Assembly: GCA_013306675.1 (NCBI GenBank)
Contig: JABLUY010000113.1
Span: 1-64,000, forward strand
Origin: Thraustochytrium sp. TN22
Lineage: Eukaryota; Sar; Bigyra; Thraustochytrida; Thraustochytriidae
Direction: 5' to 3'
Length of the DNA stretch: 64,000 bases
The stretch's first letter is position 1. Every line of letters starts with the position of its first letter. The notes under the pieces were generated by a model that saw only the letters and a program-made list of their open reading frames with translations, ran no database searches and was not told the DNA's origin. Positions 25,756 through 35,900 of the stretch are shown piece after piece. A program made the position numbers and the translations under genes.

Positions 25756-27789
25756 ATGGAGGCCGGCATCCAGAGGCGCATCGCGCTGCTGCGGCGCGAG
25801 CTGGCCGACGCGGCGCGCCTCGAGGAGCAGCTCGCGCGCAAGGCGGCCGGCAAGAAGCCCGCGCCGGAGAGGCCGCCGGGACGCGCGAGCAGGAGAGACG
25901 CAGCGGCGGCCGCCGAGCAGGAGAATGCGCGGAGAGAGGAGGAGATGCTGCGCAGGGCGCTCTACCAGCCGTCGAGGGGCGAGCTCGTGGACGCCGGCAA
26001 GACGGCACTCGTGCCCACGCGCGAGCGGCCCGAAGTGGACTTTGTGAAGCTCAACAGGGAGGCGTACCCGCGCGAGCCGGCCGTCTCGTACCTGCGCGGC
26101 GCGCCCGCGGACGGGGGGGCGCCGGACGCGCCGCGAGAAGAGGACGAGGACCCGTACGAGCAGCTTCGCAAGGCGCCCAAGCCACAGCAGAGCAAGCCGC
26201 GAGTGCGCAAGCGCGGCAGGCGGCAGCAGACGCAGTCGGCCGACCCTCTGCCGCAGCTCATGGGCCAGCTCGCGGCGGCCAACAACGCGCAGGACAGGGC
26301 CCTGGAGGCCTCGTTGAGCGCGATCCAGCTGGCGCAAGAGGGGGCGAGCCTCGGGCGCGGCAACGGCGCTACCAAGGCTGGACGCGCTGCGGAGCCGCGC
26401 CTGGGGGAGGCGGAGGCCAAGCTGCGCGCGCCGGCGCTGGTCCTGGCACCGATTGGCGCGGTCATGCTGCGCTTCTTGGCGCGACAGGCGCTCAGTAAGC
26501 TCGCGACACACGCACGCGCGATGCGCGAGCTCGAGGCGCACTTTATTCTGCACGAGCGGGCCGTGCGGCGGCTGCAGGCGCGCTTCCGGGGCCTTGTCGC
26601 GCGTCGGCGTGTGCGCGTGCTCGAGGAGGCGCGAGCGTGTGCGCGCGAAGCGGCAGCCACCACGATGCAGGCGTTCTGGCGGCGGTGCCTCGCGCGTCGC
26701 AAGTGGGACGAATTGCAGCGCGAGGCGCGCCAAAACGCGGCGCTGGCTGTGCAGAGTGCGTGGCGGGGCAGCCGCGCACGGCGACGCACGTGGAGGACGT
26801 TGCGGCGGCGCATTTGGGCCGTTGCGCAGACCTGGTTCACCGGGCCCAATCCAGCTGAGCCTGCCCTCGACGCGGGGCTCTCCACGGAGGAACACGCTGC
26901 GCTCGCGCAGGTGGCGCAGGTGATGCTGGACAGCAAGGCGAGCATGCCCCAGCTCTCGCCGCACGTGCTGAACGGCCTTTTGCAGGGCGTGCGTGTGGTC
27001 TTTTTCGTGCAGGATTCGGCGTCGCGTCTGCCCCGCCGTGCGGAGGCCCTGAGCAACGTGGACGCCCGCCGGGCTCAGCTCGACGAGCGCGCGCGCGCTG
27101 TCCGCGAGGAGGCCGAGGCGAAGCGACGCGCGGCGCACGCCAAGGCGCAGGCGCGCCGCGCGGCTGCCGCGAAGGAGGAGGCCTTTTTGCAACAGGCGAT
27201 GCGCGAGGAGCGCGAGCGGCTGCTGGCGGAGGAGCGGCAGCGTACAGAGGAGCGCCGCGCCCAGGAGCTTGCCCAAGCTGCCGTGCGGCGCGTGCAGACC
27301 GAGCACCGCAGGCGCGCCGCCCTCGAGGAGCGCGCAGTGCAGGAGCAACGCGAGCTCGCGCGCGCTGAGGCGCGGCGGGTCCTGGCCGACGGCCTTCGCC
27401 GCCTGCAGGCCCGCTGCGACGAGGACATCTTTCAGCTGCGTGAGATCGACCTGCCGGAGCGGCTGCGCGAGCTGGACTTTGTCTTTGCGAAGGAGCGCGC
27501 CGCCCTGGGCCAGCGACGCCGCGCGCTCCTGTCTCGCATCGATGACCTCAAGAAGCAGGCTGCAGAGCCGCTCGTCCCGGAGCCCGCACGCCTCAAGCTC
27601 CGCGCTGCGCTTGACGCGGCTTGTAAAGACGTCGCTGGCCTCGACGCCGAACTCGAGGAGGTCGGTTCTCGCCATTCACGAGCGGAGGACGCCGCGATCG
27701 CTGAAGCCGACGCCCATGAACAGCAGCTCCGGGACCGCTGTCGCGCAGACCAAGCTGCTGCTCGCCAGAGCGCCCAGTGCACAACCTAA
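25756..27789 (+). CDS. IQ-motif coiled-coil protein
   Basis: The protein has 677 residues. The centre carries three calmodulin/centrin-binding IQ motifs in a row: 'AVRRLQARFRGLVARRR', 'ATTMQAFWRRCLARRKW' and 'ALAVQSAWRGSRARRR'. Each fits (I/L/A)QxxxRGxxxR with slight variation. The N-terminus is a basic coiled coil (QRRIALLRRELADAARLEEQ). The C-terminal half is a long Arg/Glu/Ala helix (REEAEAKRRAAHAKAQARRA) ending in an acidic tail. The family is unknown, but the architecture is like centrosomal or axonemal IQ proteins. The start at 25756 is the ATG that opens the helical region; upstream in-frame sequence is Gly/Ala/Arg leader. Its divergent neighbour is the giant coiled-coil gene. Confidence 0.8.
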   Translation: MEAGIQRRIALLRRELADAARLEEQLARKAAGKKPAPERPPGRASRRDAAAAAEQENARREEEMLRRALYQPSRGELVDAGKTALVPTRERPEVDFVKLNREAYPREPAVSYLRGAPADGGAPDAPREEDEDPYEQLRKAPKPQQSKPRVRKRGRRQQTQSADPLPQLMGQLAAANNAQDRALEASLSAIQLAQEGASLGRGNGATKAGRAAEPRLGEAEAKLRAPALVLAPIGAVMLRFLARQALSKLATHARAMRELEAHFILHERAVRRLQARFRGLVARRRVRVLEEARACAREAAATTMQAFWRRCLARRKWDELQREARQNAALAVQSAWRGSRARRRTWRTLRRRIWAVAQTWFTGPNPAEPALDAGLSTEEHAALAQVAQVMLDSKASMPQLSPHVLNGLLQGVRVVFFVQDSASRLPRRAEALSNVDARRAQLDERARAVREEAEAKRRAAHAKAQARRAAAAKEEAFLQQAMREERERLLAEERQRTEERRAQELAQAAVRRVQTEHRRRAALEERAVQEQRELARAEARRVLADGLRRLQARCDEDIFQLREIDLPERLRELDFVFAKERAALGQRRRALLSRIDDLKKQAAEPLVPEPARLKLRAALDAACKDVAGLDAELEEVGSRHSRAEDAAIAEADAHEQQLRDRCRADQAAARQSAQCTT

Positions 27790-28372
27790 GTGCATGAATT
27801 GACCAAGTTTTGACCACATGGACGCTATTTTGTATGATCAAAGTCTGACTGAGGAGGGCCTGACCGTGACTGACTTTGAGATGAGAGAGAATCGATGAAT
27901 TCGCTGCAAGCGTGTTGTCGCGTCCAAAGGAAAAAGCTGCGCCCTGTTGACGCCCCTGTCAGTTTTGTGTGAGTTGTGAAAGAAGACGACCTTCTTGCGG
28001 TGCCGGCCGGCTGCTCGCGGCGGCGGCCACGCTGTGCCAACAGCAGCATTAGGTCACTGGGCCGGGCGAGCGCAAGTGCCGATTGACGAGTTGTGAAAAA
28101 CTATACTTCACTTTCGCAAGTTGTGTGCACGTGCCCCTCATAACGCGGCGGCGAGTCCACCTCCGGCAGAGCGACAAGACTCGCGCGCGCGCGCGCGCAG
28201 GCGACGGCGGCGTAGCGCGGCGCAGCGCAGCGCGCGAGTTGCGGCGCGGCGCGGCGCAGCCCCGCCCCCCCCACCCCACCCCACCCCTTCCGTCGGGGCC
28301 CCAGCGCGCGAAGCGGAGGGGCCGGCGTTCGGGCGCCCGCGGCTCGGCGCAGCGCGCGGCGCGCACGCGACC
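27790..28372. other. Spacer before PTEN
   Basis: 583 bp between tandem plus-strand genes. The first half is lower-GC and probably the IQ gene's 3' end. The second half rises in GC, with (CG) runs at 28181-28200 and GGCGCGGCGCGGCGC near 28232-28256, the usual pre-start pattern. C-rich CCCCACCCC repeats lie at about 28266-28288. No gene is seen. Confidence 0.5.
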
Positions 28373-29437
28373 ATGAACAACGTCAAGGCGCTGGTGTCGA
28401 AGAAGAAGAAGCGGTTCGTGGACGAGCGGAATGGGTTCAACTTGGACCTGAGCTACATCGGCGGGACGGACTCGCAAATCATCGCCATGGGGTACCCGGC
28501 CGCAGGCGTGGAGGCGCTGTACCGCAACAGCATGAGCGAGGTGCAGCGATTCTTCAACACCTTCCACGGCGGGAACTTCGCGGTGTACAACCTGTGCAGC
28601 GAGCGCGTGTACGACCTTACGCAGTTCTTTCCGCTCACGTATCGCTTCGGCTTCGACGACCACCAGCCGCCGCCGCTGGAGATGATCCGGCCGTTCTGTG
28701 AGTCGGTCGGCGAGTACCTGAATGAGGACCCGAAGCGCATCGCCGCGGTGCACTGCAAGGCCGGCAAGGGCCGCACGGGCGTGATGGTGAGCGCGTTTCT
28801 AGTGCACTCGGGCCGCTGCGGGTCGGCGGAGGAGGCGCTGGTGGAGTTCTCGCGCGAGCGCACCAAGAACCGCAAGGGCGTGACGATCCCTAGCCAGCAG
28901 CGCTTCGTGCACTACTACGAGCAGCTGTTGCGAAGAGGCAGCGTTACAGCCTACACGTACTGCATCAGCCACGTGCGCATGGTCGGCGTGCCAAACCACG
29001 ACACCTCGATTCTGGGCGGCGGCTGCCAGCCCTTCTTTGAGGTCTCGCTCGCCTGGTACTCGCCGGACGAGGGCGAGGCGCGCTCCAAGACCATTTACAA
29101 CTACAAGAAGCACGTGCGCAAGCTGCGCCACTTCAAGCGCGACGACCGCTTCGTGGACCTCGACGTTTCCTCGCACGAGCTGCTCGTCGCTGGCAACGTG
29201 CGCATCCGCTTCTACGATCGCGACCGCTACTCGCAGTCCGAGATGTGTCAAATCTGGCTGCACACCGGCTTCATCGAGTCCAACTACCTCTGCTTCGAGA
29301 AGTCCGTCATCGACAAGGCTTGCAAGGACAAGGAGCACAAGCGCTTCGACCCGAACTTCCGCATCGAGATCTACTTGCACAAGGTGGACAAGCGGCTGGT
29401 TGCCTCTGAGATGGTCGACGTCAACGAGGACGACTAA
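28373..29437 (+). CDS. PTEN: PTEN phosphatidylinositol 3,4,5-trisphosphate 3-phosphatase
   Basis: A 354-residue PTEN orthologue, the enzyme that removes the 3-phosphate from PIP3 and counters PI3K signalling at the plasma membrane. It has a basic N-terminal membrane-binding start (SKKKKRF...GFNLDLSYI). The phosphatase domain has 'AVHCKAGKGRTG', with catalytic Cys128 and Arg134, and the two Lys residues that give PIP3 specificity. 'DDHQPPPLEMIRPFCE' matches the human WPD-loop region, and 'GVTIPSQQRFVHYY' also matches. A C2 domain follows (FFEVSLAWYS ... FRIEIYLHKVDKR). Human PTEN has 403 residues; here the acidic, phosphorylated tail and PDZ ligand are missing and the protein ends in a short 'VDVNEDD'. 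The gene has no intron. It converges on the Tag glycosylase gene. Confidence 0.97.
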   Translation: MNNVKALVSKKKKRFVDERNGFNLDLSYIGGTDSQIIAMGYPAAGVEALYRNSMSEVQRFFNTFHGGNFAVYNLCSERVYDLTQFFPLTYRFGFDDHQPPPLEMIRPFCESVGEYLNEDPKRIAAVHCKAGKGRTGVMVSAFLVHSGRCGSAEEALVEFSRERTKNRKGVTIPSQQRFVHYYEQLLRRGSVTAYTYCISHVRMVGVPNHDTSILGGGCQPFFEVSLAWYSPDEGEARSKTIYNYKKHVRKLRHFKRDDRFVDLDVSSHELLVAGNVRIRFYDRDRYSQSEMCQIWLHTGFIESNYLCFEKSVIDKACKDKEHKRFDPNFRIEIYLHKVDKRLVASEMVDVNEDD

Positions 29438-29686
29438 TCTCCCTGGGGTAGGGTTGTCAGGAAGTGCCGAGGTCGACGCGCGCGCGCTGTGACCCCTACC
29501 GGCCGGCTCTGGCAGGCCGGCCCTCCTTTTTCGTGCTCTCCATGCGCTCTCCTCGTCTGCTTTCCTGCTCCGTTCAATCTGTTTGTTGCAACATTTCGCT
29601 TTGCAGTTACTTACTGGTATTGGTGGTTCCCTGGTACCCGGTACCTGGTATCACTTCAAGGTACATGATCGATCAATGACTGTGCG
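29438..29686. other. Spacer between convergent PTEN and Tag genes
   Basis: 249 bp between two 3' ends. It contains a GGCCGG-type inverted segment (about 29499-29521) and GGTACCCGGTACC near 29634-29646, two adjacent KpnI-like palindromes that could fold as a small hairpin. No gene is seen. Confidence 0.4.
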
Positions 29687-30565
29687 TCAGGTCTCTCGGG
29701 AGCCCTGGGCCGCATCCGCGTCCCGAAGCGAGAGTGGGTTCTTGAAACACTTGCGGCAGTGGTCGTTGATGATGCCAACCTGCTGGCAAAAGGCGTGCAG
29801 AGTCACGCTCCCCACGAATTTGAAGCCGCGCTCCTTGCAGGCGGCCGCCAGCGCCTTGGACGTCTCGCTCTCCACCGGCAGCCGGGAGCCCGGCAACCAC
29901 ACTTTTTCGTTCACCACCGGCGCGTCGCCCGTGAAGCTCCAGAGAAAGCCGACCAGGCCGCCCGGATGCGCGTCCTCGAGCTCCCGACAGAGCCGCGCAT
30001 TGTTAACGATGGCATCGAGCTTGCGCCGGTTGTGCATGATGCCGTTGTCCGCGTCAGCCATGAGCGCGTCCACGTCCGCCGGCGTCATGGCGGCCACCTT
30101 GTGCAGGTCCCAGCCGTGGAAGGCCCTGCTGTACGCCTCGCGCTTGCTCCACACGACGCGCCAGCTCACGCCGGCCTGCTGCGAGCACAGCGACAGCATC
30201 TCGAACAGCGTGTCCGCGTCGCGCTCGGGGTGGCCCCAGTGCTCATCGTGGTACCTCCGCTGCCGCTCGTCCGCCGCGCTCCAGTAGCACCTCGCCTTCG
30301 CCTTGGCGAGGCGCTCCGCGTCGCCCTTCTGCTCGCCCTCCAGCTCCTCGCCCTGCTCCGCGACGGCCGCCTGCTCCGCGACCGCCGCCGGTTCCGCCCG
30401 CCGGGCACGCCTGGCGCGCTTGGCTGCCGGCGGCGCGGGTGGCCGCTCGTCGGCGGCCGCCGCGTCCCTGCGCGCCCGCGCCCGCGTCGCCGCCGGCATG
30501 CCGCGCCGGCGCGGCGCCGCGTCGTCGTCGTGGGTCTGTGCCTTGCATGCTTGGCGAGCCATCAT
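29687..30565 (-). CDS. TAG: 3-methyladenine DNA glycosylase I (Tag family)
   Basis: This is a 292-residue base-excision-repair enzyme that removes 3-methyladenine from alkylated DNA. The core matches E. coli Tag: 'CYWSAADERQRRYHDEHWG' (Cys and His zinc ligands), 'LFEMLSLCSQQAGVSWRVVWSKR', 'FHGWDLHKVAAMT', 'GFLWSF' and 'CKERGFKFVGSVTLHAFCQQ' with 'GIINDHCRKC', which supplies the second zinc pair. The first 110 residues are a basic, Ala/Glu-rich extension not found in bacteria ('PPAAKRARRARR', nuclear-signal-like), so nuclear entry is likely. The start is at tandem ATGs, 30565 and 30562. The gene is head to head with a mitochondrial cation transporter. Eukaryotic Tag genes are often taken as bacterial in origin; base composition here matches its neighbours. 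Confidence 0.93.
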   Translation of the reverse strand: MMARQACKAQTHDDDAAPRRRGMPAATRARARRDAAAADERPPAPPAAKRARRARRAEPAAVAEQAAVAEQGEELEGEQKGDAERLAKAKARCYWSAADERQRRYHDEHWGHPERDADTLFEMLSLCSQQAGVSWRVVWSKREAYSRAFHGWDLHKVAAMTPADVDALMADADNGIMHNRRKLDAIVNNARLCRELEDAHPGGLVGFLWSFTGDAPVVNEKVWLPGSRLPVESETSKALAAACKERGFKFVGSVTLHAFCQQVGIINDHCRKCFKNPLSLRDADAAQGSRET

Positions 30566-30813
30566 GCACGCCGCATCCCGCGCGTGACAGCGCAAGGCAG
30601 GGCAGGGCAGGGCAGGACGCCGTCCGCCTCTGCGGCGAGCGCGCGCCCGGCGCCGGCCTAGCCTGCCGCCGCCGCCCGGCGAAGACCCGGCCTGGGATGA
30701 CTTGCGAATAGTCGCGGGGATGTGAAGAGGAGGATGGCACTGCATGCAGTCCAAGCAAGCCGCGCTCGTGACGCCGCGAGCCTGGCGCGGCAGAGCCCGA
30801 GCCTCGCGGCGCG
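30566..30813. promoter_or_regulatory. Shared upstream region of Tag and cation-transporter genes
   Basis: 248 bp separate the two divergent start codons. It contains GGCAGGGCAGG repeats (about 30597-30621) and GC-rich runs. It is a probable bidirectional promoter with no clear core element. Confidence 0.4.
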
Positions 30814-30971
30814 ATGCGCGCGGCGTGGGCGCGGCGTGGCGCGGCCCTGGCGCTGGCGCCGGCGCTGGCGCTGGCGCCGGCGCCGGCGCCGCGGCTGCGG
30901 CTCGCGCCGCTGGCGGGGCGCGGCGCCTGGGCGGGCGCGGCGCTGCCATGCCTGGAGGCGACGCGCGCGCA

Positions 30972-31004
<33 letters not shown>

Positions 31005-32217
31005 CAGCGGCGCGACGAGGACACTGCGGTCGGCGGCAGAGGCGGCTGCAGCCGATGCGGCGGAGGAGGACCTGGAAGCCATGGATGCGGCGCAGCGGCG
31101 CGTCACGTGGCTGGGGCTCTACAGCAACGTGGTTCTGGCGGCAGCCAAGGGCGCCGTGGGCGTGTCCAGCGGGTCCATGTCGCTCATTGCGGACGCGGTG
31201 CACTCCGGGTCTGACCTGTGCGGCGACTTTGTTGCGCTGGCCGCCATTTCGCTGAGTAAGCGTCCGGCGGACAAGTTTCATCCGTACGGCTACGGGCACT
31301 ATGAGTCTCTTGGTACCCTGCTCGTGTCGACCATGCTGGTGGGCGGCGGCGCAGCCATCGGGTGGTCCTCCTTCAACCAGCTGCTGCTGCTGAGCAACAC
31401 CGACACCGAGGCCGTCGTCTTGCGCCACATTCCGGCCGCGCTCGCCATCATCGGCGCCAGCATTGTCGTCAAGGAGTGGCTCTACCGCGTCACCGTCAAG
31501 GTCGGCCAGGAGACGCACAGCCCCGTGCTGGTGGCCAACGCGTGGCACCACCGCACGGACGCGCTTTCCTCCATTTTGTCGCTCGTGGGCGTGGGCGGCG
31601 CCTGGTTCGGCTGGAACATGCTCGATCCAGTTGCCGGCCTGCTGGTGAGCGGCATGGTGCTCAAGGCCGGCGTCGAGATCGGTTGGGATGCCTGCCAGGA
31701 CCTCACGGACCGTCGTCGTGACTCCGACTACGACGTCATCGGCGGCGTCTACAAGGTCGTCGAGCACCTCGCGGCGCAGCCCACTTCCGCTGTCGTTGAC
31801 GCGCACGACGTGCGCGTGCGCCGTCTCGGCCACTACCTCCTGCTCGACCTGCACCTGCGCGTCGAGCCGCGTCTCAGCGTCAGCGGCGGCTACGTGGAGA
31901 GCAACCGCGTCAAGCGCCACATCTACAAGGCCTTCCCACGCATTAGCGAGGTCATGATTCACGTGCAGGCGCACCCGCGCCGCAGCTCGCTCGAGCAGAA
32001 TGTCGACCAGGTTGACCCGGACTTTAGGCCCGACGCTGCCATGCCGCTGCTCTCGCCGCCGCCTGTGCTTCCGCCGCACGAGACACCCGGCGCACCTTTG
32101 ACGCACATGCAGCAGCAGGAACAGCCGTGGACCAGCGTCGCCTCGAGTCCGGGCATTCTGGGGGTCGACACAACGCAGCCGCCCATGCAGGCTGGCGCGC
32201 TGTCGCCGCAAGTACCT

Positions 32218-32249
<32 letters not shown>

Positions 32250-32622
32250 GCAGCAGCCCCACCCGAGCATGACGCCGCGCCGGTCGCGCACGCCCATCCC
32301 GAACCAGTTCGCCAAGAACGTGCGATCACACCTGGAGATCGAGAAGGATGTTCGCGACGCCGTCATGCGCGCCGCCGCCAAGGACAACATCATTCTTCAG
32401 CTCTCCCATTGCCAGGTCTACTATGATGTTGCGCTCTCCCGCATCTTTGTAGAGATCAACCTGGTCATGGACAAGTCTGTGACACTGACGCGAGCTGACG
32501 AGGCCGCACAGGTCGCCCGTGAGGCCGTCTTAGAAATTCCGGACGTCTTCGCGGTCGACGCCCACGTCGAGCTCGGCGATGACATGGATGATACCGTCAG
32601 CGCCTCCATTCCACGCTCGTGA
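30814..32622 (+). CDS. MMT-like mitochondrial cation diffusion facilitator
   Basis: A 602-residue CDF-family metal/proton antiporter. The Ala/Arg/Pro-rich first 75 residues suit mitochondrial import. The membrane domain has 'GSMSLIADAVHSGSDLCGDFVALAA' and 'KFHPYGYGHYESLGTL', close to yeast MMT1/MMT2 mitochondrial iron exporters ('YPYGYGKIETVGS', 'IGWSS'). The second metal site is 'AWHHRTDALSS'. About six membrane segments are expected. A cytosolic ferredoxin-like dimer domain follows at about residues 307-390. After a Pro/Gln-rich linker with polyglutamine (CAG run at 32218-32247) a second similar domain appears at 507-592 (LEIEKDVRDAVMRAA ... VDAHVEL). Two such domains are unusual for this family. 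The metal (Fe, Zn or Mn) is not certain. Confidence 0.92.
32218..32247 (+). repeat. Polyglutamine CAG run in the CDF transporter
   Basis: Nearly perfect CAG triplets (ten, then CCG and more CAG) encode glutamines in the linker between the transporter's two cytosolic domains. Confidence 0.9.
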
Positions 32623-32959
32623 AGAGCTGCTCGTGAAGTGCAAGAGCTGCTCCTCGTGAAGCGTGAGAGCTTCTCGTGGGGCAAAAGGGCGCACCCTCTT
32701 CGATTTTGGCGTTCCACACGCACGCTTGCTTGCTCAACAGGGACTCGTGGTCCCGCCTCTGATTTCTGCCTGCCGTGAGGCATTGAACATTTTCGCTGAT
32801 GGCTGACGATGACGACGAAATCGACGACGAAATCGAGAACGAAAAGTCGGCGACAGCATACCAACAAAAAGAGAGAAAGCAGTAAAAGTAAAAGACAATC
32901 ACCTTGGTACAATCTCCGTAGAACATCCAAGTCCTTCGCCTTGCCATGTGCTTGTTTCG
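32623..32959. other. Spacer between convergent CDF and ankyrin/BTB genes
   Basis: 337 bp of lower-GC sequence between two 3' ends, with short direct repeats of GAGCTGCTCGTGAAG near 32622-32662 and A-rich stretches (32810-32900) suited to 3' processing. No gene is seen. Confidence 0.5.
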
Positions 32960-35900
32960 TCAGACCCAGGCTAACCCTTGAAGAGCGACGAGTGCACAGA
33001 CCTGGCTTAAGGGCACCCCGTGCAGGTTCTTGGCCGTTGCGTAGGCCTCAACCTCGCTGCGAAGTCCGGGTCTACTGCTCAAGTCCCGAGGAGCCATGAC
33101 GAGATTGAGAAGCTCACGGCGGAACTTGACCTCGAGCTCCCACAAACTTGGGTGAATCTTGGCCTCCAGCAGAAACTTGACGCAAAAGTCGCTCTCCGCC
33201 TCCTGCTCACCATCGCCCAAGCCGTGCGCGTCCAGTACTGCCTGAAGCGCGAGGCGGAACTCGTAGAGAGCCAAGTCCTCCGCGAGCTGCGCCATGGCCA
33301 CGGCCTCGGCCGTGGAGCGCGGGTAGAGGTGAGCTGGCAAGAAGCCGCCGCACATGAAAAGCAAGACAGCGTTCCAGGCGCGCTCATCGAGGATAACGGT
33401 GAGAAGCGACGCCTGCACGACCTTGCTGCTGCTACGGCTGCTGTCACGATCGCTCTTGGGCGCCTCGGCGCTCAGGAGTCGGTCCAGAACCGGCGAGCGC
33501 GCGCCAAGCAGGAAACCTGGAGCGCGCACCGATACGGCATGCCTGCTGTCGCCGAGCTTAATCTCCACAACGCCCCCTTGGCCCTCCTCCTCCTCCTCCG
33601 CCGCCGCCGCCGCCGCCGCCGTCACGTTGTCGCAGAGCGTCGCAAGGTCCCGACCGAGATGGGGATGCTGTTGGAGACTCGCAAAGTGCACTTGGTAGTC
33701 TTCCAGCAGCATGGCGGACTCGATGCGCTCGTGCGTGTCCATGCCGAGGTCCGCGAGCGCACGGCGCTGTGTGTCAGAGCATTTTCCGATGTCCACAAGA
33801 TGCACGGCGGCGTCGGGCCAGCGATACTTGGAGATGTAATCGCAAACGACACGGGCATTGAGGGAGAAGACGGAGAAGCGGTCGACGCCGTAGTAGGTCA
33901 GCATGCTGGCTACGTCCACGATGACATCGCGACGACGGACGCGGCAGTACCGTAGGCCGTGGCGCTCCAGCACGCCGCGCGGGCAGTCGCATTGAAAGTC
34001 GTGACCGTGCGGCAGCACACCTTCGCGCGGAAGGAGCCCCGCCAGGGGCGACTCCCGTTTCTTGGCCTCGCGCAGGAGAATGATGATGTCGCTGCAGATG
34101 TTGGCGAGCCGTTCATTTGCCAGCGTCTGCACAGCGAAGGACAGCAGGTCCTGCACGTGGGCCGTGCGGATGCGCGGAATGCCCTTGCGGCGTTCAGTGC
34201 CACGCGAGGTGAGCACGTGGCGTTCGAGAAGGAGCTGGATCGCGTCGCAGCACAGCACCTCCAGCGCCGGCAGCAGCCATTCGTTTGCGAGCACGAGCAG
34301 GTTGGCCGCGAGCTCCACGTGCTCAAGCACGACGCCGCCGTTGACGAAGCAGTCGAAGCAACGCTCCGCTAGCAGATCGCCAAGCGCCGTGCCTTCCAGG
34401 CTGTCGCAGTAGACAAAGTGCAGCGCAGTCCGCACGGCGTCCGCAGGGTGGTGCGCGACGCTGGCCTCGCTCGCCAGTGCCTCGCGCATGCCGCCCCGGA
34501 ACATGCCATCAAACATCGGGCAGCGCGCACGCAGCACGGCACGGTGTGCTCTCTCCACCGTCCCATCGTCAAGAACGAGCGAGACGTCCGCGCCGCGCTC
34601 CTCGCGCCGCGCGAAGAGCGCGCGCATATGTTTGCGCAGATCGACGTCGGCGTTGACACGGAGGTGCTGCGGCGCCGCGCCGGGTAAGCTGGGCTCGCCC
34701 AGGCACGGGTTGAGCAGGCCGGACGGCGCCTGGTCGACCTGCCGACCGGCCTTGGAACGCAGAAACGCGCGCTTGCAAACTTCCTCGACCAGGTCCCGGG
34801 CGCGTGCCACGAACTTGTCCGAGATCTTCGGCACGGACTGGTCGACGCTGCCGGTCGCGGGTCGGCCCAGCCGGAGCATGCAGAAGAGCACCTGAAGCGC
34901 GCGGTCGACGCGCGCGGCACGGGCGGCGCCTTCGACAAAGGCCGCCCGCCGCAGGGCATTGATGGCGGCCTCCATGGCGCTCTCGCGCTCAAGACTGGCG
35001 CCGCACATGAGGCGCTTGGCTAGCGCGAGCGAAGGTGGCCCATGCTCGTGGCTCAGCGCGAGGACCAGCGCGGTCTCCGCCTTGCCATTGGGCTGCGCTG
35101 GCGATGCGCCGAGGTCGAGCAGGGTTGTGGCAAGCTGGATGTGGCCGCCGCGGAGCGCGCTCATGAGCACCGTGTCGCAGGGCCAGGACCAGTCGGTCCA
35201 GTTCAGACATGCCGCGCCCTCGCGGGCGACGATTTCCTGGACCACCTCGGCGGCGCCGTGGAGCGCCGCGAGGTGCAGAGGGCACGGCGTACAGGAGACG
35301 ATGCCGGCCATGGCGGCGCTCCCGCCCGGGCTCGCGGTGGGCCCGCCAAGGCGCAGGGGTGCGGCCCGGTCGAGCAAGAGGGCGGTGGTCTGCACCTTGC
35401 CGCACATGGCGGCCTTGCAGAGTGGCGTGTGGTAGGACTTGTCGACCGCCTGGACGTCGGCGCCGCGCACGATGAGCTCCGCAGCAGCCTCGGTGGCGCC
35501 CACGCGCGCCGCAACGTGCAAGGCGGTCTCCCCGTCGCGGTTACGCGCGTCCACCTGGGGGCGCAGCATGGACAAAAAGGCGGCAGAGGCGCCGGCCTCC
35601 GCCGCGGCGTGCGAGAGCGAGTTCCCCGCCTTGTCCTTGGCTGCGAGCGAGGCGCCCGCCTTGAGCAGAGCCCTTGCGGCGTCGAGGTCCAGCTTGCGCA
35701 CGCAAATGTGCAGAGGCGTGCGGCCGCGCGGGTCCTTGGCCTCCAGGCTGACGCTGGAGTTTGCGCCCCGCAGCACGGTCTCGAGCAGGAGGACGTCGCC
35801 CGTATGGCAGACGTGGTGCAGCAGCGAAGCGCGCTCCTCGTCACGTGCCGCGCCCGCGCCTGCCGCGTACGTGCGCGGCGAGGCGTCGGCGTTCCAGTTG

